64,000 nucleotides of DNA from Oceanihabitans sp. IOP_32 (GCF_009498295.1 NZ_CP040813.1:849001-913000), one strand, 5' to 3'; numbered from the stretch's first letter, positions 54,010 through 63,084 are shown. The notes: generated by a model from the letters alone, not told the origin. A program made the numbers and translations.

Positions 54010-54107
54010 CTAATTCAACCAAAACTTTACGTCCTGCAATTCCAACACATCCAAGAGGCCTTGACACACTTTAACTTTTGGCTTTCTATTGGGTATGTTA
54101 GTTTCAT
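54010..54107 (-). pseudogene. Remnant copy of the dnaE 3' end
   Basis: The minus strand encodes, without stops, IPNRKPKVKVCQGLLDVLEL and then QDVKFWLN before a stop at 54010-54012. The intact dnaE ends MPSRKQKVRVCQELLDELEL then QDVKFRLN. About 20 of 28 residues agree and the two copies have the same orientation. The nucleotide match extends over about 98 bases and is diverged, so the duplication is not fresh. The rest of the dnaE gene is absent here. It marks the far side of the accessory cassette. Confidence 0.8.
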
Positions 54108-54199
54108 CTTTTTTTAGTATTATAAACCAAAAAAAAGCCTTTTCAAATTTGTTTTAAAATATTTATAAAAAAATTGGAACCATATCTATTTCAATGAAC

Positions 54200-54493
54200 T
54201 TACAACACTAACAATTTTGGGGTCACAAACAGCTCGCTTTCTTTATTGACATTGGGACTATAAACAATGCATTCTCGATAATCCTTTTTTGTTTGAGAAT
54301 AATATTCTTTTACAGCATCAATTAAATCTTTTATCGATTTTATTTCAACTGAATTTCCAACTAAACCTTTCTGGTTTGAAACAACAAAATCAAACCTATT
54401 TACACACTTTAAATTAAAGCTTGTAAAGGCTTTATTTTGATTGACTAGCTCGTTCTTTTCATTAAAAAACTTTAATAATTTTTCTTTTTTCAT
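54200..54493 (-). CDS. Small protein of unknown function in the accessory cassette
   Basis: 97 residues from the ATG at 54493; an upstream start would add 20 residues of unlikely sequence. No family recognised. Seen: a charged N-terminal helix (MKKEKLLKFFNEKNELV), then alternating strands with RFDFVVSNQKG and ECIVYSPN, and a C-terminal strand FVTPKLLVL. The fold looks alpha/beta, without signal or membrane segments. It lies last in the minus-strand cassette, 156 bases after the pinwheel gene. Composition is AT-rich like the rest of the cassette. Confidence 0.6.
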   Translation of the reverse strand: MKKEKLLKFFNEKNELVNQNKAFTSFNLKCVNRFDFVVSNQKGLVGNSVEIKSIKDLIDAVKEYYSQTKKDYRECIVYSPNVNKESELFVTPKLLVL

Positions 54494-54649
54494 TCGTTTT
54501 GTTTTTTGATTTGAATCTAAATTACAACCGTAATTCCAAATCTCAAAAAACATTAATCTCAGTTTGATATATCAAAATTGAACTAATGAATTTGGAGGCT
54601 ATTTAATATTATTTTGCTACTTCTTTAAGAAATATTGATACTGTAATTA

Positions 54650-55627
54650 TTATATAATCAAATTTATTTGATTATCAGAAATTTTCACTCCCTTGGGCTC
54701 AGAATCAAGCCAACACCTTCCATAAATTTGAATATCATGAACGTTTAGCTTTTGTAAGTAGTTTTCTTGTACTAAAATAAATTCATTTCTATCTAAGGTA
54801 TTTATCGCATGCTTAATTATGCAAGTATTATAATTTCCGACAGTAACATGAACACCTTTGCCTCCATAATTTGTTAGTCTAAAATCAGAAATGCTGATTC
54901 TAAAACCATATCCGTTTTCTGAGATCAGCAACAAAATTGACTCCTTTAGATTATTAATAGAAACCAATCCTTGTACATTATCTTCTTTGCTAATAAAACT
55001 TATTACACGATTTCCGTATGCATTTTTTTTCAAAAATTTAAGCTTTGATAGTTCAAATCTTATCGCTCTATCATTTGTGAAAACCATAAGTTGATTGTTC
55101 TGATTTGGGATTTTTTTAACAGCTTTTAGTTTATCTTTATTGTAGAGCTTAATTGCAATTTTATTAGTTAATGTTTCTTTGACGAACTCTACTAAATAAA
55201 TCTTTTTTACAAAACCACCTACTGTAGCTAAAATTAGATATTCCTTATTTGGTTTAAAGGAATTAAAGAGTATTGTAGAAATAATATCAACATCTTTTTT
55301 AAGATTGAATAAATCAGTCAATGCAATTTCTTTGTTTTCTTTAAGTGCTTCTAATACATTTTCTGCATTTATAGAAAAGTATTTTCCATCTGACATAAAA
55401 AAAAGAATCTTATTATTTTTATTACTAAAAGGGATTTTTAAATAAAACTTAAATCCACCATTACATGTTTCAATATCTTCGACCAGACTTACAGTTCTAT
55501 TTGATTTGATTATAACATGATAAGCTTTACTAAAATTAGATAATAATTTCTCTCCTATTTCTAATTGTTTACCTAAGCTAATGAGCGAACTTGAAATTAT
55601 TGTAATTTTATTATCACTATCTTTCAT
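54650..55627 (-). CDS. GyrA C-terminal-domain-like beta-pinwheel protein, free-standing
   Basis: 325 residues, no signal. The C-terminal ~250 residues hold repeated segments like the blades of the DNA gyrase A C-terminal domain: KILFFMSDGKYFSI near 73, YLILATVGGFVKKIYLVEF near 130, LMVFTNDRAIRFELSKL near 180, and LLLISENGYGFRISISDFRL followed by YGGKG near 232-258, which resembles the GyrA box. Such domains wrap DNA. The N-terminal topoisomerase part is missing, and the frame is intact with its own ATG, so it is not a gyrA fragment by decay. The start overlaps the PLD/J gene stop by 11 bases, so the two proteins are probably made together. Confidence 0.75.
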   Translation of the reverse strand: MKDSDNKITIISSSLISLGKQLEIGEKLLSNFSKAYHVIIKSNRTVSLVEDIETCNGGFKFYLKIPFSNKNNKILFFMSDGKYFSINAENVLEALKENKEIALTDLFNLKKDVDIISTILFNSFKPNKEYLILATVGGFVKKIYLVEFVKETLTNKIAIKLYNKDKLKAVKKIPNQNNQLMVFTNDRAIRFELSKLKFLKKNAYGNRVISFISKEDNVQGLVSINNLKESILLLISENGYGFRISISDFRLTNYGGKGVHVTVGNYNTCIIKHAINTLDRNEFILVQENYLQKLNVHDIQIYGRCWLDSEPKGVKISDNQINLII

Positions 55628-57038
55628 TTTCTGATTTTAATTTTAAATCGACTAAAATAGTTTCAAATTTTGATTTCGTTGTACTAAAATAATAATCAAA
55701 ATCAGTTATTTTATTAATTTTGTGGTAAACTCGAGATTCTTTTAAACTATTAAGATTTTTCTCTATCTCTTCACGCTTTATAATAAGTATGTGTAAAACA
55801 GATTTTAACTTCTTTAATTCATCTATTGTTTCTCCTTGTGAAGTAAAGATTCCTTTCTCTAAATCCTTTAATATTTCTGAAACCTTTTTAAAATCATTTT
55901 TTTCATAAGCCTCCCTTAAATTATAGAATATTTTTTCCGCCATTACTTTTTGTGCTTCAGTTACTTTATCAGGATGACACAATAAAGAAGCTTTTCTGAA
56001 CATCTTTTTTAACTCTATTTGTTTATGATATCCCAAAGAATACCTTTTAGGCTTTTCCAATGCTTTATTATACGAATAAGAAAAGTCTTTATACTCTTTT
56101 TGCGCTTCTTGATAAGAGTTTTGTTTTTCAACATTTTCTTTATCTTTATCTAATTCTTTTTTAGCTAAAAATCCTTTTAACAAAAGTATTTTTTTTATAA
56201 TCTTTCCAAGATCTCTATTGTACCTATCATTAAAACCAGAAATGAGTTTCTCTATATCTGTCTTCTCACTCTCTAAAGTAGCAATTTGAAACTCAAGGCC
56301 TCTTATTTCTAATTTTAATGCAGAAATATATGGGTCATGAAAAATAGTGACTTTTTTATAATTAGCAATAATCGCTTGTATTTTATATAATGCTTCTCTA
56401 TAATTTTTACTATCACATAAACTTATAACTTGAGTTATTGTATCGAGACCCTTATCATTAATACTATTATGAGCCAAAAGTTTTAATTTGCTTACTTGAT
56501 ATTTTATATCATCGTTATCCTCTATCTTAATTGCATTTCTAATGGCTCCGAGTCTCAGAATTACTTTTGCCCAATCAATAAATATCTCTTTAATTATACC
56601 TTTAGCTTTTTGCTTAATTTTATCAAACTCCTGATTAAAATCTAAAATAAGATTGTCATCTCCTTCAATAATCGTAATACTTTCGTGGTTTGATTTTGCT
56701 TTTTTTGTCCAATTATACGAGCCAAAGATTAAAATCTTATTATCAATTATACAAAACTTATTATGCATTAAAGGTGCATACGCAAAATTATCACCTACCC
56801 AATAAAACTCTCCTCCACGTCTTTTAATTTCTGTAAATTTAATATTAGAGTTAAAATTTATGTCATTATTAGCAAGAAGCAACTCCACTTTCACACCTTC
56901 ATCTAATTTTTGTAAAAGAATATCAAAGAGCTTCCCACCAGTAAACCAAGCTACTGCAATTTTAATGCTTACTTGACTCCTTTTCAGTTGAAATTCAATT
57001 TGGGTATGGATTTTTTCAAAAAAAGCTTGTGTTTTCAT
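55617..57038 (-). CDS. Phospholipase D-like protein with C-terminal J domain
   Basis: 473 residues. The first ~150 form a PLD-family domain: AVAWFTGGKLFDIL near 28, LLANNDINF near 54, and the HKD motif with His92, Lys94 and Asp99 in MHNKFCIIDN, followed by GSYNWT and NHES. There is a single HKD, as in PLD nucleases that dimerise. Residues about 150-240 are helical, and about 240-335 suggest a coiled coil. Residues about 336-395 resemble a J domain: KKMFRKASLLCHPDKV with the HPD triad at 355-357. J domains stimulate Hsp70 ATPase. The combination of a phosphodiesterase and a J domain suggests a nuclease coupled to chaperone control; target unknown. The overlapping gene encodes the GyrA-CTD-like protein. 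Confidence 0.8.
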   Translation of the reverse strand: MKTQAFFEKIHTQIEFQLKRSQVSIKIAVAWFTGGKLFDILLQKLDEGVKVELLLANNDINFNSNIKFTEIKRRGGEFYWVGDNFAYAPLMHNKFCIIDNKILIFGSYNWTKKAKSNHESITIIEGDDNLILDFNQEFDKIKQKAKGIIKEIFIDWAKVILRLGAIRNAIKIEDNDDIKYQVSKLKLLAHNSINDKGLDTITQVISLCDSKNYREALYKIQAIIANYKKVTIFHDPYISALKLEIRGLEFQIATLESEKTDIEKLISGFNDRYNRDLGKIIKKILLLKGFLAKKELDKDKENVEKQNSYQEAQKEYKDFSYSYNKALEKPKRYSLGYHKQIELKKMFRKASLLCHPDKVTEAQKVMAEKIFYNLREAYEKNDFKKVSEILKDLEKGIFTSQGETIDELKKLKSVLHILIIKREEIEKNLNSLKESRVYHKINKITDFDYYFSTTKSKFETILVDLKLKSENER

Positions 57039-57041
57039 GTT

Positions 57042-57428
57042 CTAAATTATTCTTGGATTAATAGCATCGGTTTCTTCCAACATTACAATTTCATTATGAA
57101 ACACCATAACAGTCCTATTCTGCTCTAAAGCTTTCAATAATTTTTTAGCTAATAACAAAACATGTTCTTTAAAATCCTTTTCACTTAAAGGAAATTTAGG
57201 ATAATTAATAAACTCTAACATCACACTAGGTTCAACTTGTCCGCTCAATACAATATCACAATTAGAAATAGCAGCACTTAAATAAACATTTTTTATCTGT
57301 ATTAACTGTTCCTGTTCTTGCTGCAAGGCTTTAATAACATCTTGCTTGGTAAGCAAATTTTGGGTGTAGCCTTTTTGTAAACCAATTACAAAACTTGCTG
57401 TAAACTTTTGTGATATTGTACTTGTCAT
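57042..57428 (-). CDS. Unknown protein of the accessory cassette (128 aa)
   Basis: 128 residues; not recognised. Seen: an N-terminal strand/helix SQKFTASFVIGLQKGYTQN, a helix rich in Gln/Glu (DVIKALQQEQEQLIQIKN), strands around CDIVLSGQVEPSVMLEFINYP, and a C-terminal TVMVFHNEIVMLEE. It looks like a compact alpha/beta protein. It ends 3 bases before the PLD/J gene, so they share a transcript. It may be a partner or regulator of the nuclease-like protein. Confidence 0.65.
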   Translation of the reverse strand: MTSTISQKFTASFVIGLQKGYTQNLLTKQDVIKALQQEQEQLIQIKNVYLSAAISNCDIVLSGQVEPSVMLEFINYPKFPLSEKDFKEHVLLLAKKLLKALEQNRTVMVFHNEIVMLEETDAINPRII

Positions 57429-57567
57429 GATTTTTAATTTTTACTCTATTCCTACATTTCAATTCAATGCTTTAACAAAGCCTCAAGTAAAATGGTATCT
57501 AAATCAGTTTTAAACTTGAATAAATAAGCTTTCACCTATTTTTATTTGTAAGACATTAATATCAATT

Positions 57568-57942
57568 TTAATTTTCTAGCCAATATTTAAGTGAATTTAA
57601 ATGTCTTTTTATCATAATCAAATTACGGTTATCTGTTTTTTTTAAATATTCCTCTCCTATTCCTTTAATTTTTTTATCATCAGGATATTCTGTAATAATC
57701 TCATATAAATTTGCTATTACTTTCCTGTCTATTTCCTGTTCTAATTGTTCCACAGATTTATTTTTGACTTGAATGTTCATAGCATCCATGCATTTCATAA
57801 CTGTTTTATAATCAGAATCTTCATTTAAAGTTATATTGTCTCTGATTGTTATTCTATGGGATTTTAAGTTTTGAGTTTTTACTACTGAAAAGTTTTTCTT
57901 TGACTTTAATTTAAATTGACTAAATAACTTTTTTAAATACAT
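57568..57942 (-). CDS. Unknown protein of the accessory cassette (124 aa)
   Basis: 124 residues; not recognised. Seen: a basic N-terminus (KKLFSQFKLKSKKNFSVV), then a charged helical body with VEQLEQEIDRKVIANLYEII and an aromatic end RHLNSLKYWLEN. No signal or transmembrane helix. It is first in the minus-strand cassette, 139 bases before the 128-residue gene, and may have its own promoter between. Confidence 0.6.
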   Translation of the reverse strand: MYLKKLFSQFKLKSKKNFSVVKTQNLKSHRITIRDNITLNEDSDYKTVMKCMDAMNIQVKNKSVEQLEQEIDRKVIANLYEIITEYPDDKKIKGIGEEYLKKTDNRNLIMIKRHLNSLKYWLEN

Positions 57943-58164
57943 AATTATTATTTTAAAGTTACATCAATAAACTAAGAAGGGAAGTTGCTCTTTATTTTGA
58001 CAGACTGTCCACATCTTTTGACCACCGCGGACTCGCGTCTCGGTTGGTTTTTGAGCGTTTAAAACTCAAAATCTTGATGTATTTTAAGTAAAAATAAGAA
58101 AAAAAAGCTTAATACAAAAGTTAGAAGCTTATTGTTTTGAGATTTATGCCTACACAGGAATTAG
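57943..58164. other. Junction between the cassette and dnaE
   Basis: 222 bases with no gene. A short GC-richer patch (about 58020-58045, with CCGCGGACTCGCGTC) stands out against the AT-rich cassette and looks unlike its surroundings. The intact dnaE stop is at 58165-58167, and the sequence beyond it is the near boundary of the accessory region. Confidence 0.4.
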
Positions 58165-61100
58165 TTAATTCAACCTAAACTTCACATCCTGCAACTCCAA
58201 CTCATCCAAGAGTTCTTGACACACCCTAACTTTCTGCTTTCTACTTGGCATAGCCAACTTTATTTTTTCATTGATATCATAAATCAAAAAATTCAGCATT
58301 TGGTTTCCGGGGTGCATACTAATCAGCTCGCTTAAAGCTTTTATTTTCTGTTCGCTTAAATCTTTAATATCGACCTGTATAGATAGTTTTTTGGCATAAT
58401 TCTCCATGACATCATGCAACAACTGGAAATTATTAAACTGTAATCTTGGATCGCTTTTCTTTCCAGTGTCTTTATTTACCCAGCCTTCGCGAACAAAAGT
58501 TTTTACAAACACGAAATTATTCTTCATTAAAAAATGACGAAACTTTAAATACTCTTCGCCAAAAATCCTGAATTCAAAACTATCGGTATAATCTTCAATG
58601 GTAAATAATGCCCAACCTTTACCCTGTTTACTTACACGGTGTTGCACATCGGTTACTACGCCAGCGAAAACAATTTCACGATTAACATAAGGTTCTAAAG
58701 TATTAAACATAGCCACGTTACCATTAGTAAATGTTTTTATTTCAGTTTTAAAATCGTCTAAAGGATGCCCAGAAATATAAACGCCAACCACTTCACGCTC
58801 TTTACTTAATTTTTCCATAGTGCCCCACTCCTCACATGGCGGGACTTCGGGTTCGGCAATTTGTACTTCACTAGACTCACCAAATAAACTTACCTGCGCC
58901 GAGTTTTCGTTTTCTTGGTGCTTTTGTCCGTACTTTATGGCTTTCTCTAAAAAGGTAATGCCATCGCCATCATCATGAAAATATTGCGCACGGTGTGTAT
59001 TAGCCAAACCATCAAAACCACCTGCTAAGGCCAAGTTTTCAAAGGCTCTCTTATTGGCAGCACGCAAATCGATGCGTTTGGCCAAATCGAAAATAGATTT
59101 ATAATGGCCATCTTTTCTATTATTTACAATAGTCATTACCGCACCATGGCCTACGCCTTTTATAGCTCCCATGCCAAAACGAACGGCGTTATCTTGATTT
59201 ACCGAAAACTTATAATAACTCTCGTTAACATCTGGGCCAAGCACGTCTAATCGCATACGCTTACACTCTTCCATAAAGAAAGTAACTTGCTTAATATCGT
59301 TCATATTATTAGATAGAACGGCTGCCATATATTCTGCAGGGTAGTGTGCTTTTAAATAAGCCGTTTGGTAGGCAATCCAAGCATAACAGGTAGAGTGCGA
59401 TTTATTAAAGGCGTAACTCGCAAAGGCTTCCCAATCTTTCCAAACTTTTTCTAAAATTTTGGCATCGTGTCCATTTGCACTGGCTTGTTCTATAAACTTG
59501 GGTTTCATTTTATCGAGCACGGCGATTTGCTTTTTACCCATAGCTTTACGCAAAACATCGGCTTCACCTTTTGTGAAATCTGCTAGTTTTTGAGAGAGCA
59601 ACATCACCTGCTCTTGATATACCGTAATCCCGTAAGTTTCTTTAAGGTATTCTTCCATCGCTGGCAAATCGTACTCAATGGTTTCATCGCCATGCTTTCG
59701 GCGAACAAAACTTGGTATATATTCCATTGGCCCCGGACGATACAAAGCATTCATGGCAATTAAGTCTTCAAAAACAGTAGGTTTTAAATCTTTAAGGTGT
59801 TTTTGCATGCCGGGCGATTCGTATTGAAAAACACCTACAGTTTCTCCTCTCTGGAACAATTCATAAGTCTTTTCATCATCTAAAGGAAAGGTGTCTGGGT
59901 CGAGCACAATACCGTGCTTTGCTTTAACAATTTTTACGGTATCTTTAATTAGGGTTAATGTTTTTAATCCTAAAAAATCCATTTTTAATAAACCGGCATC
60001 TTCTACTACCGAGTTATCAAACTGGGTAACATATAAATCGGAATCTTTAGCTGTTGCTACGGGAACAAACTTGGTAATATCGTCGGGTGTAATAATCACT
60101 CCGCAGGCGTGAATACCTGTATTTCGCACCGACCCCTCTAAGGTTCTTGCTAGGTTTACCGTTTCGGCCTGTAAATCGCTACCTTCAGAAATATTTAAAA
60201 GTTCGTTTACTTTTTCTAGATCTTCAGCTCTAAATTTTTTAGCCAATTCTTTCTCGTCCACTCCAAAAATCTTACCGAGCTTAGACATGGTTGGAATTAA
60301 CTTTGCAATTCTGTCGGCATCAAAAAGGGGTAGATCTAAAACTCGGGCGGTATCACGAATTGACGATTTTGCCGCCATGGTTCCATAAGTAATAATTTGA
60401 GCAACTTGATTACTCCCGTATTTATCGATTACATAATCCATCACGCGACTTCGGCCTTCATCGTCAAAATCGATATCGATATCTGGCATACTAATACGGT
60501 CTGGATTTAAGAAACGCTCAAAAAGCAAATCGTATTTAAGCGGGTCTATATTGGTAATCCATAAACAATAGGCCACCACCGAACCAGCTGCCGAGCCACG
60601 ACCAGGCCCTACCGAAACATCCATATTTCGAGCTTCCCGAATAAAATCTTCTACAATTAAAAAATAACCGGGATAGCCTGTATTTTCGATAACGCTTAAC
60701 TCAAAATCGAGGCGCTCTACAACCTCTTCGGAAAGCGGTTCGCCATAACGTTTTTTTGCTCCTTCAAAAGTTAAGTGCCTTAAAAAAGCATTTTCGCCCC
60801 GCTTGCCGTTATCCAATAAATCTTCTTCATGTTTAAACTGGTCAGGAATATCGAAAGCAGGCAACAACACATCACGCGCTAATTGATAAGCTTCCACTTT
60901 ATCGATCACCTCTTGAACATTATAAATGGCTTCAGGAACATCTTTAAACAGTTGCTTCATGGCATCAGGAGACTTAAAGTAATACTCCTGATTTGGTAAA
61001 CCATAACGATAACCACGACCACGACCAATAGGTGTCGCTTGTTTTTCACCATCTTTTACACATAGTAAAATATCGTGAGCATTGGCATCGTCTTGCTTTC

Positions 61101-61983
61101 TGTAATACGTATTATTTGATGCAATTATTTTTACATCATGTTTTTGGGCTAGTTTAATTAAGGTCGGGTTTACACGGTTTTCATCCTCTTGATTATGGCG
61201 CATGAGCTCCACATACAAATCGTCGCCAAAGGTTTCTTTCCACCAAAGTAAGGCCTCCTCGGCTTGATTTTCACCGATATTTAAAATTTTACTAGGCACT
61301 TCACCGTACAAGTTTCCTGTGAGTACTATAAGGTCTTCTTTATATTTTTCTATGAGTTGTTTATCGATACGCGGTACATAATAAAATCCATTTACAAAGG
61401 CATGCGACGATAATTTTGCCAAATTATGGTATCCATTTTTATTTTTTGCCAACAGTACAATTTGGTAACCATTATCTTTTCGGGTTTTGTCTAAATGATT
61501 GTCGCAAACAAAAAACTCGCAGCCTATAATGGGTTTTATTTCTTTTAATGTAGTGGTTTCGCCCTTTTCCTGGGCTTCAGCTATTTTTGCTTTTACACTG
61601 CTATTATGTCTATTTACCGCATTTAGAAAATGGAAAGCCCCCATCATGTTCGCATGATCTGTTAGGGCGACTGCTGGCATGTTGTATTCGGCTGCTGCCG
61701 CAACAATATCTGCCACTCCCATGGTAGATTGCAAAACCGAGAATTGTGAATGATTATGTAGATGTGCAAAATCGACATCGGCTAAATTGGATATATTTTC
61801 TTTAATTTCTGCCGAAGATATATCGCTAGCTTGAGCCTTTTGTAATCGTTTATTAATTCGAGCACTTTCCTTTTTTAAATTAATGTGCTTTAAACCAATA
61901 AGCTGAATGGTTTGCGGATTAGCCTCTGTAAATTTTTTAAAATAATCGGGGGTCAACATCGAGCTCCTCCTTGGTATATTCAC
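58165..61983 (-). CDS. dnaE: DNA polymerase III subunit alpha, polymerase part
   Basis: Replicative polymerase subunit. Seen: a PHP domain beginning FAHLHNHSQFSVLQSTMGV near residue 73, the palm catalytic motif PDIDIDFDDEGRS near 498, AFNKSHSTCYAW near 864, then a helix-hairpin-helix region with GVGHGAV near 970 and an OB-fold near 1100. The C-terminal end is the VKFRLN sequence duplicated at 54010. The gene is written as two frames: the first ten or so residues here (MNIPRRSSML) are artefactual, and the true N-terminus is the exonuclease frame upstream; the join is at the five-G run 61948-61952. With one base removed the fusion is about 1461 residues, which is normal for Flavobacteriaceae DnaE. 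Confidence 0.93.
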   Translation of the reverse strand: MNIPRRSSMLTPDYFKKFTEANPQTIQLIGLKHINLKKESARINKRLQKAQASDISSAEIKENISNLADVDFAHLHNHSQFSVLQSTMGVADIVAAAAEYNMPAVALTDHANMMGAFHFLNAVNRHNSSVKAKIAEAQEKGETTTLKEIKPIIGCEFFVCDNHLDKTRKDNGYQIVLLAKNKNGYHNLAKLSSHAFVNGFYYVPRIDKQLIEKYKEDLIVLTGNLYGEVPSKILNIGENQAEEALLWWKETFGDDLYVELMRHNQEDENRVNPTLIKLAQKHDVKIIASNNTYYRKQDDANAHDILLCVKDGEKQATPIGRGRGYRYGLPNQEYYFKSPDAMKQLFKDVPEAIYNVQEVIDKVEAYQLARDVLLPAFDIPDQFKHEEDLLDNGKRGENAFLRHLTFEGAKKRYGEPLSEEVVERLDFELSVIENTGYPGYFLIVEDFIREARNMDVSVGPGRGSAAGSVVAYCLWITNIDPLKYDLLFERFLNPDRISMPDIDIDFDDEGRSRVMDYVIDKYGSNQVAQIITYGTMAAKSSIRDTARVLDLPLFDADRIAKLIPTMSKLGKIFGVDEKELAKKFRAEDLEKVNELLNISEGSDLQAETVNLARTLEGSVRNTGIHACGVIITPDDITKFVPVATAKDSDLYVTQFDNSVVEDAGLLKMDFLGLKTLTLIKDTVKIVKAKHGIVLDPDTFPLDDEKTYELFQRGETVGVFQYESPGMQKHLKDLKPTVFEDLIAMNALYRPGPMEYIPSFVRRKHGDETIEYDLPAMEEYLKETYGITVYQEQVMLLSQKLADFTKGEADVLRKAMGKKQIAVLDKMKPKFIEQASANGHDAKILEKVWKDWEAFASYAFNKSHSTCYAWIAYQTAYLKAHYPAEYMAAVLSNNMNDIKQVTFFMEECKRMRLDVLGPDVNESYYKFSVNQDNAVRFGMGAIKGVGHGAVMTIVNNRKDGHYKSIFDLAKRIDLRAANKRAFENLALAGGFDGLANTHRAQYFHDDGDGITFLEKAIKYGQKHQENENSAQVSLFGESSEVQIAEPEVPPCEEWGTMEKLSKEREVVGVYISGHPLDDFKTEIKTFTNGNVAMFNTLEPYVNREIVFAGVVTDVQHRVSKQGKGWALFTIEDYTDSFEFRIFGEEYLKFRHFLMKNNFVFVKTFVREGWVNKDTGKKSDPRLQFNNFQLLHDVMENYAKKLSIQVDIKDLSEQKIKALSELISMHPGNQMLNFLIYDINEKIKLAMPSRKQKVRVCQELLDELELQDVKFRLN

Positions 61984-62551
61984 CTAAGCGAATTAATTCT
62001 AAAAAACAACGCGTTGTGGCCTCGACATCGGCTGTGGCGTTATGTGCTTCAGCAAAAGGTTCGTTAAACAAAAACTCATGCAACTCGGTTAAAGTGGGCA
62101 GTTTAAATTTACCATAGCGCCCTCCTGGAATCTGGCATAAGTTTGCTGTGTGTTCTGTACAGGTATCTAAAACTGGAAGTTCTTGCAAGGGGTTGGCGAC
62201 AGCGCCACGAACAAATTCAGCACCCATAATATTAAGGTCGAACTTTACATTTTGCCCCACCACAAATTTAGTTTTACCCAGTGCTTCATTAAATTTCTCT
62301 AAAACTTCGGCCAAAGGCACCCCTTGCTCCATAGCCAATTCGGTAGAGATACCGTGAATTTTCTCGGCATCATAAGGAATATTAAACCCCTCTGGTTGCA
62401 CCAAATAATCTTGACTATCTATACAATTTCCCATGGCATCATGCAGTTGCCATGCAATTTGGATACACCTAGGCCAATTATCGGTATCTGTAATAGGTGC
62501 GTCCCATCGCTTTGGTAATCCTGTAGTTTCCGTGTCGAAAATTAAGTACAT
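61937..62551 (-). CDS. dnaE: DnaQ-like 3'-5' exonuclease domain, N-terminus of DnaE, frameshifted
   Basis: 204 residues in this frame. Seen: the DEDD exonuclease motifs FDTETTGLP (residues 4-12), VGQNVKFDLNIMG near 98 and EAHNATADVEATTRCF near 168, the DEDDh form with His. In Flavobacteriaceae this proofreading domain is fused to the polymerase in one chain, and homologues continue ELDV-PDYFKKF. Here the frame ends ELDVDPRLF because of an extra base in the C5 run (minus strand); removing one C gives ELDVDPDYFKKF and runs directly into the polymerase frame. So this is the 5' part of dnaE and not a separate gene, unless the break is real. Confidence 0.85.
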   Translation of the reverse strand: MYLIFDTETTGLPKRWDAPITDTDNWPRCIQIAWQLHDAMGNCIDSQDYLVQPEGFNIPYDAEKIHGISTELAMEQGVPLAEVLEKFNEALGKTKFVVGQNVKFDLNIMGAEFVRGAVANPLQELPVLDTCTEHTANLCQIPGGRYGKFKLPTLTELHEFLFNEPFAEAHNATADVEATTRCFLELIRLGEYTKEELDVDPRLF

Positions 62552-63029
62552 AAAAGTAGTTGTTAGTCGCCTTAAAAGCCGTAAAGTTTTTAAACGTGTA
62601 AAAATACATAGAAATTATACTTTTATAAAATGAAGACTGCAAGAGTTGTAAACAAAAAAGAAAGAACACTAAAGCGCAGCCTACTTTGGTTGGAAATTTA
62701 AAAAAACTTGTATGGTAAAAACCCTTAACCATATCTAAACCTACCCTTTTAAAGCATTATAACACAAATGTCCGATCAAAGATATTATGAAACTGTCAAC
62801 GCCTTTAAAATATAGAACTTTACACATTTTTTTAAATGTTACCTTGTTTATTTTAAACCATTGTTAAGATTTAAAGGAGATATTTTGCTAATTGAAGCAC
62901 TTCTGCTTATCCCTTAGTTAGAATCAAGTCTTTGTACTTGATTCTAAAAGCGAAGCGGTCTTAAGCCTCTTATAAGACATTGATGATAATATTCTTTAAA
63001 ATAAAATCCTTAAAAATAAAAAAATATAG
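62552..63029. other. Intergenic region with a perfect hairpin
   Basis: About 480 bases between dnaE and the rpsP promoter with no supported gene. TTAGAATCAAGT and ACTTGATTCTAA (62918-62947) form a perfect 12-base stem with a 6-base loop. No T run follows on either strand, so it is not an ordinary terminator; it could be a protein-binding site or a small repeat. Confidence 0.5.
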
Positions 63030-63037
63030 TATATTTG
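63030..63037 (+). promoter_or_regulatory. -7 promoter element for rpsP
   Basis: TATATTTG matches TAnnTTTG and lies 47 bases before the rpsP ATG. No TTG is visible at -33. The 5' leader holds nothing that I recognise as a ribosomal-protein autoregulatory structure. Confidence 0.6.
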
Positions 63038-63084
63038 CGCCCTCATTAATAACAGAGGTCGAGAACCTCAAATAATTAATAATT

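Noticed and set aside
54650-55627. Decayed gyrA fragment
   Set aside because: The frame is intact over 325 codons, starts with its own ATG overlapping the previous gene, and lacks any trace of the topoisomerase domains on either side.
62478-62732. 84-codon minus-strand frame upstream of the exonuclease
   Set aside because: It overlaps the start of the exonuclease frame on the same strand and has no recognisable features.
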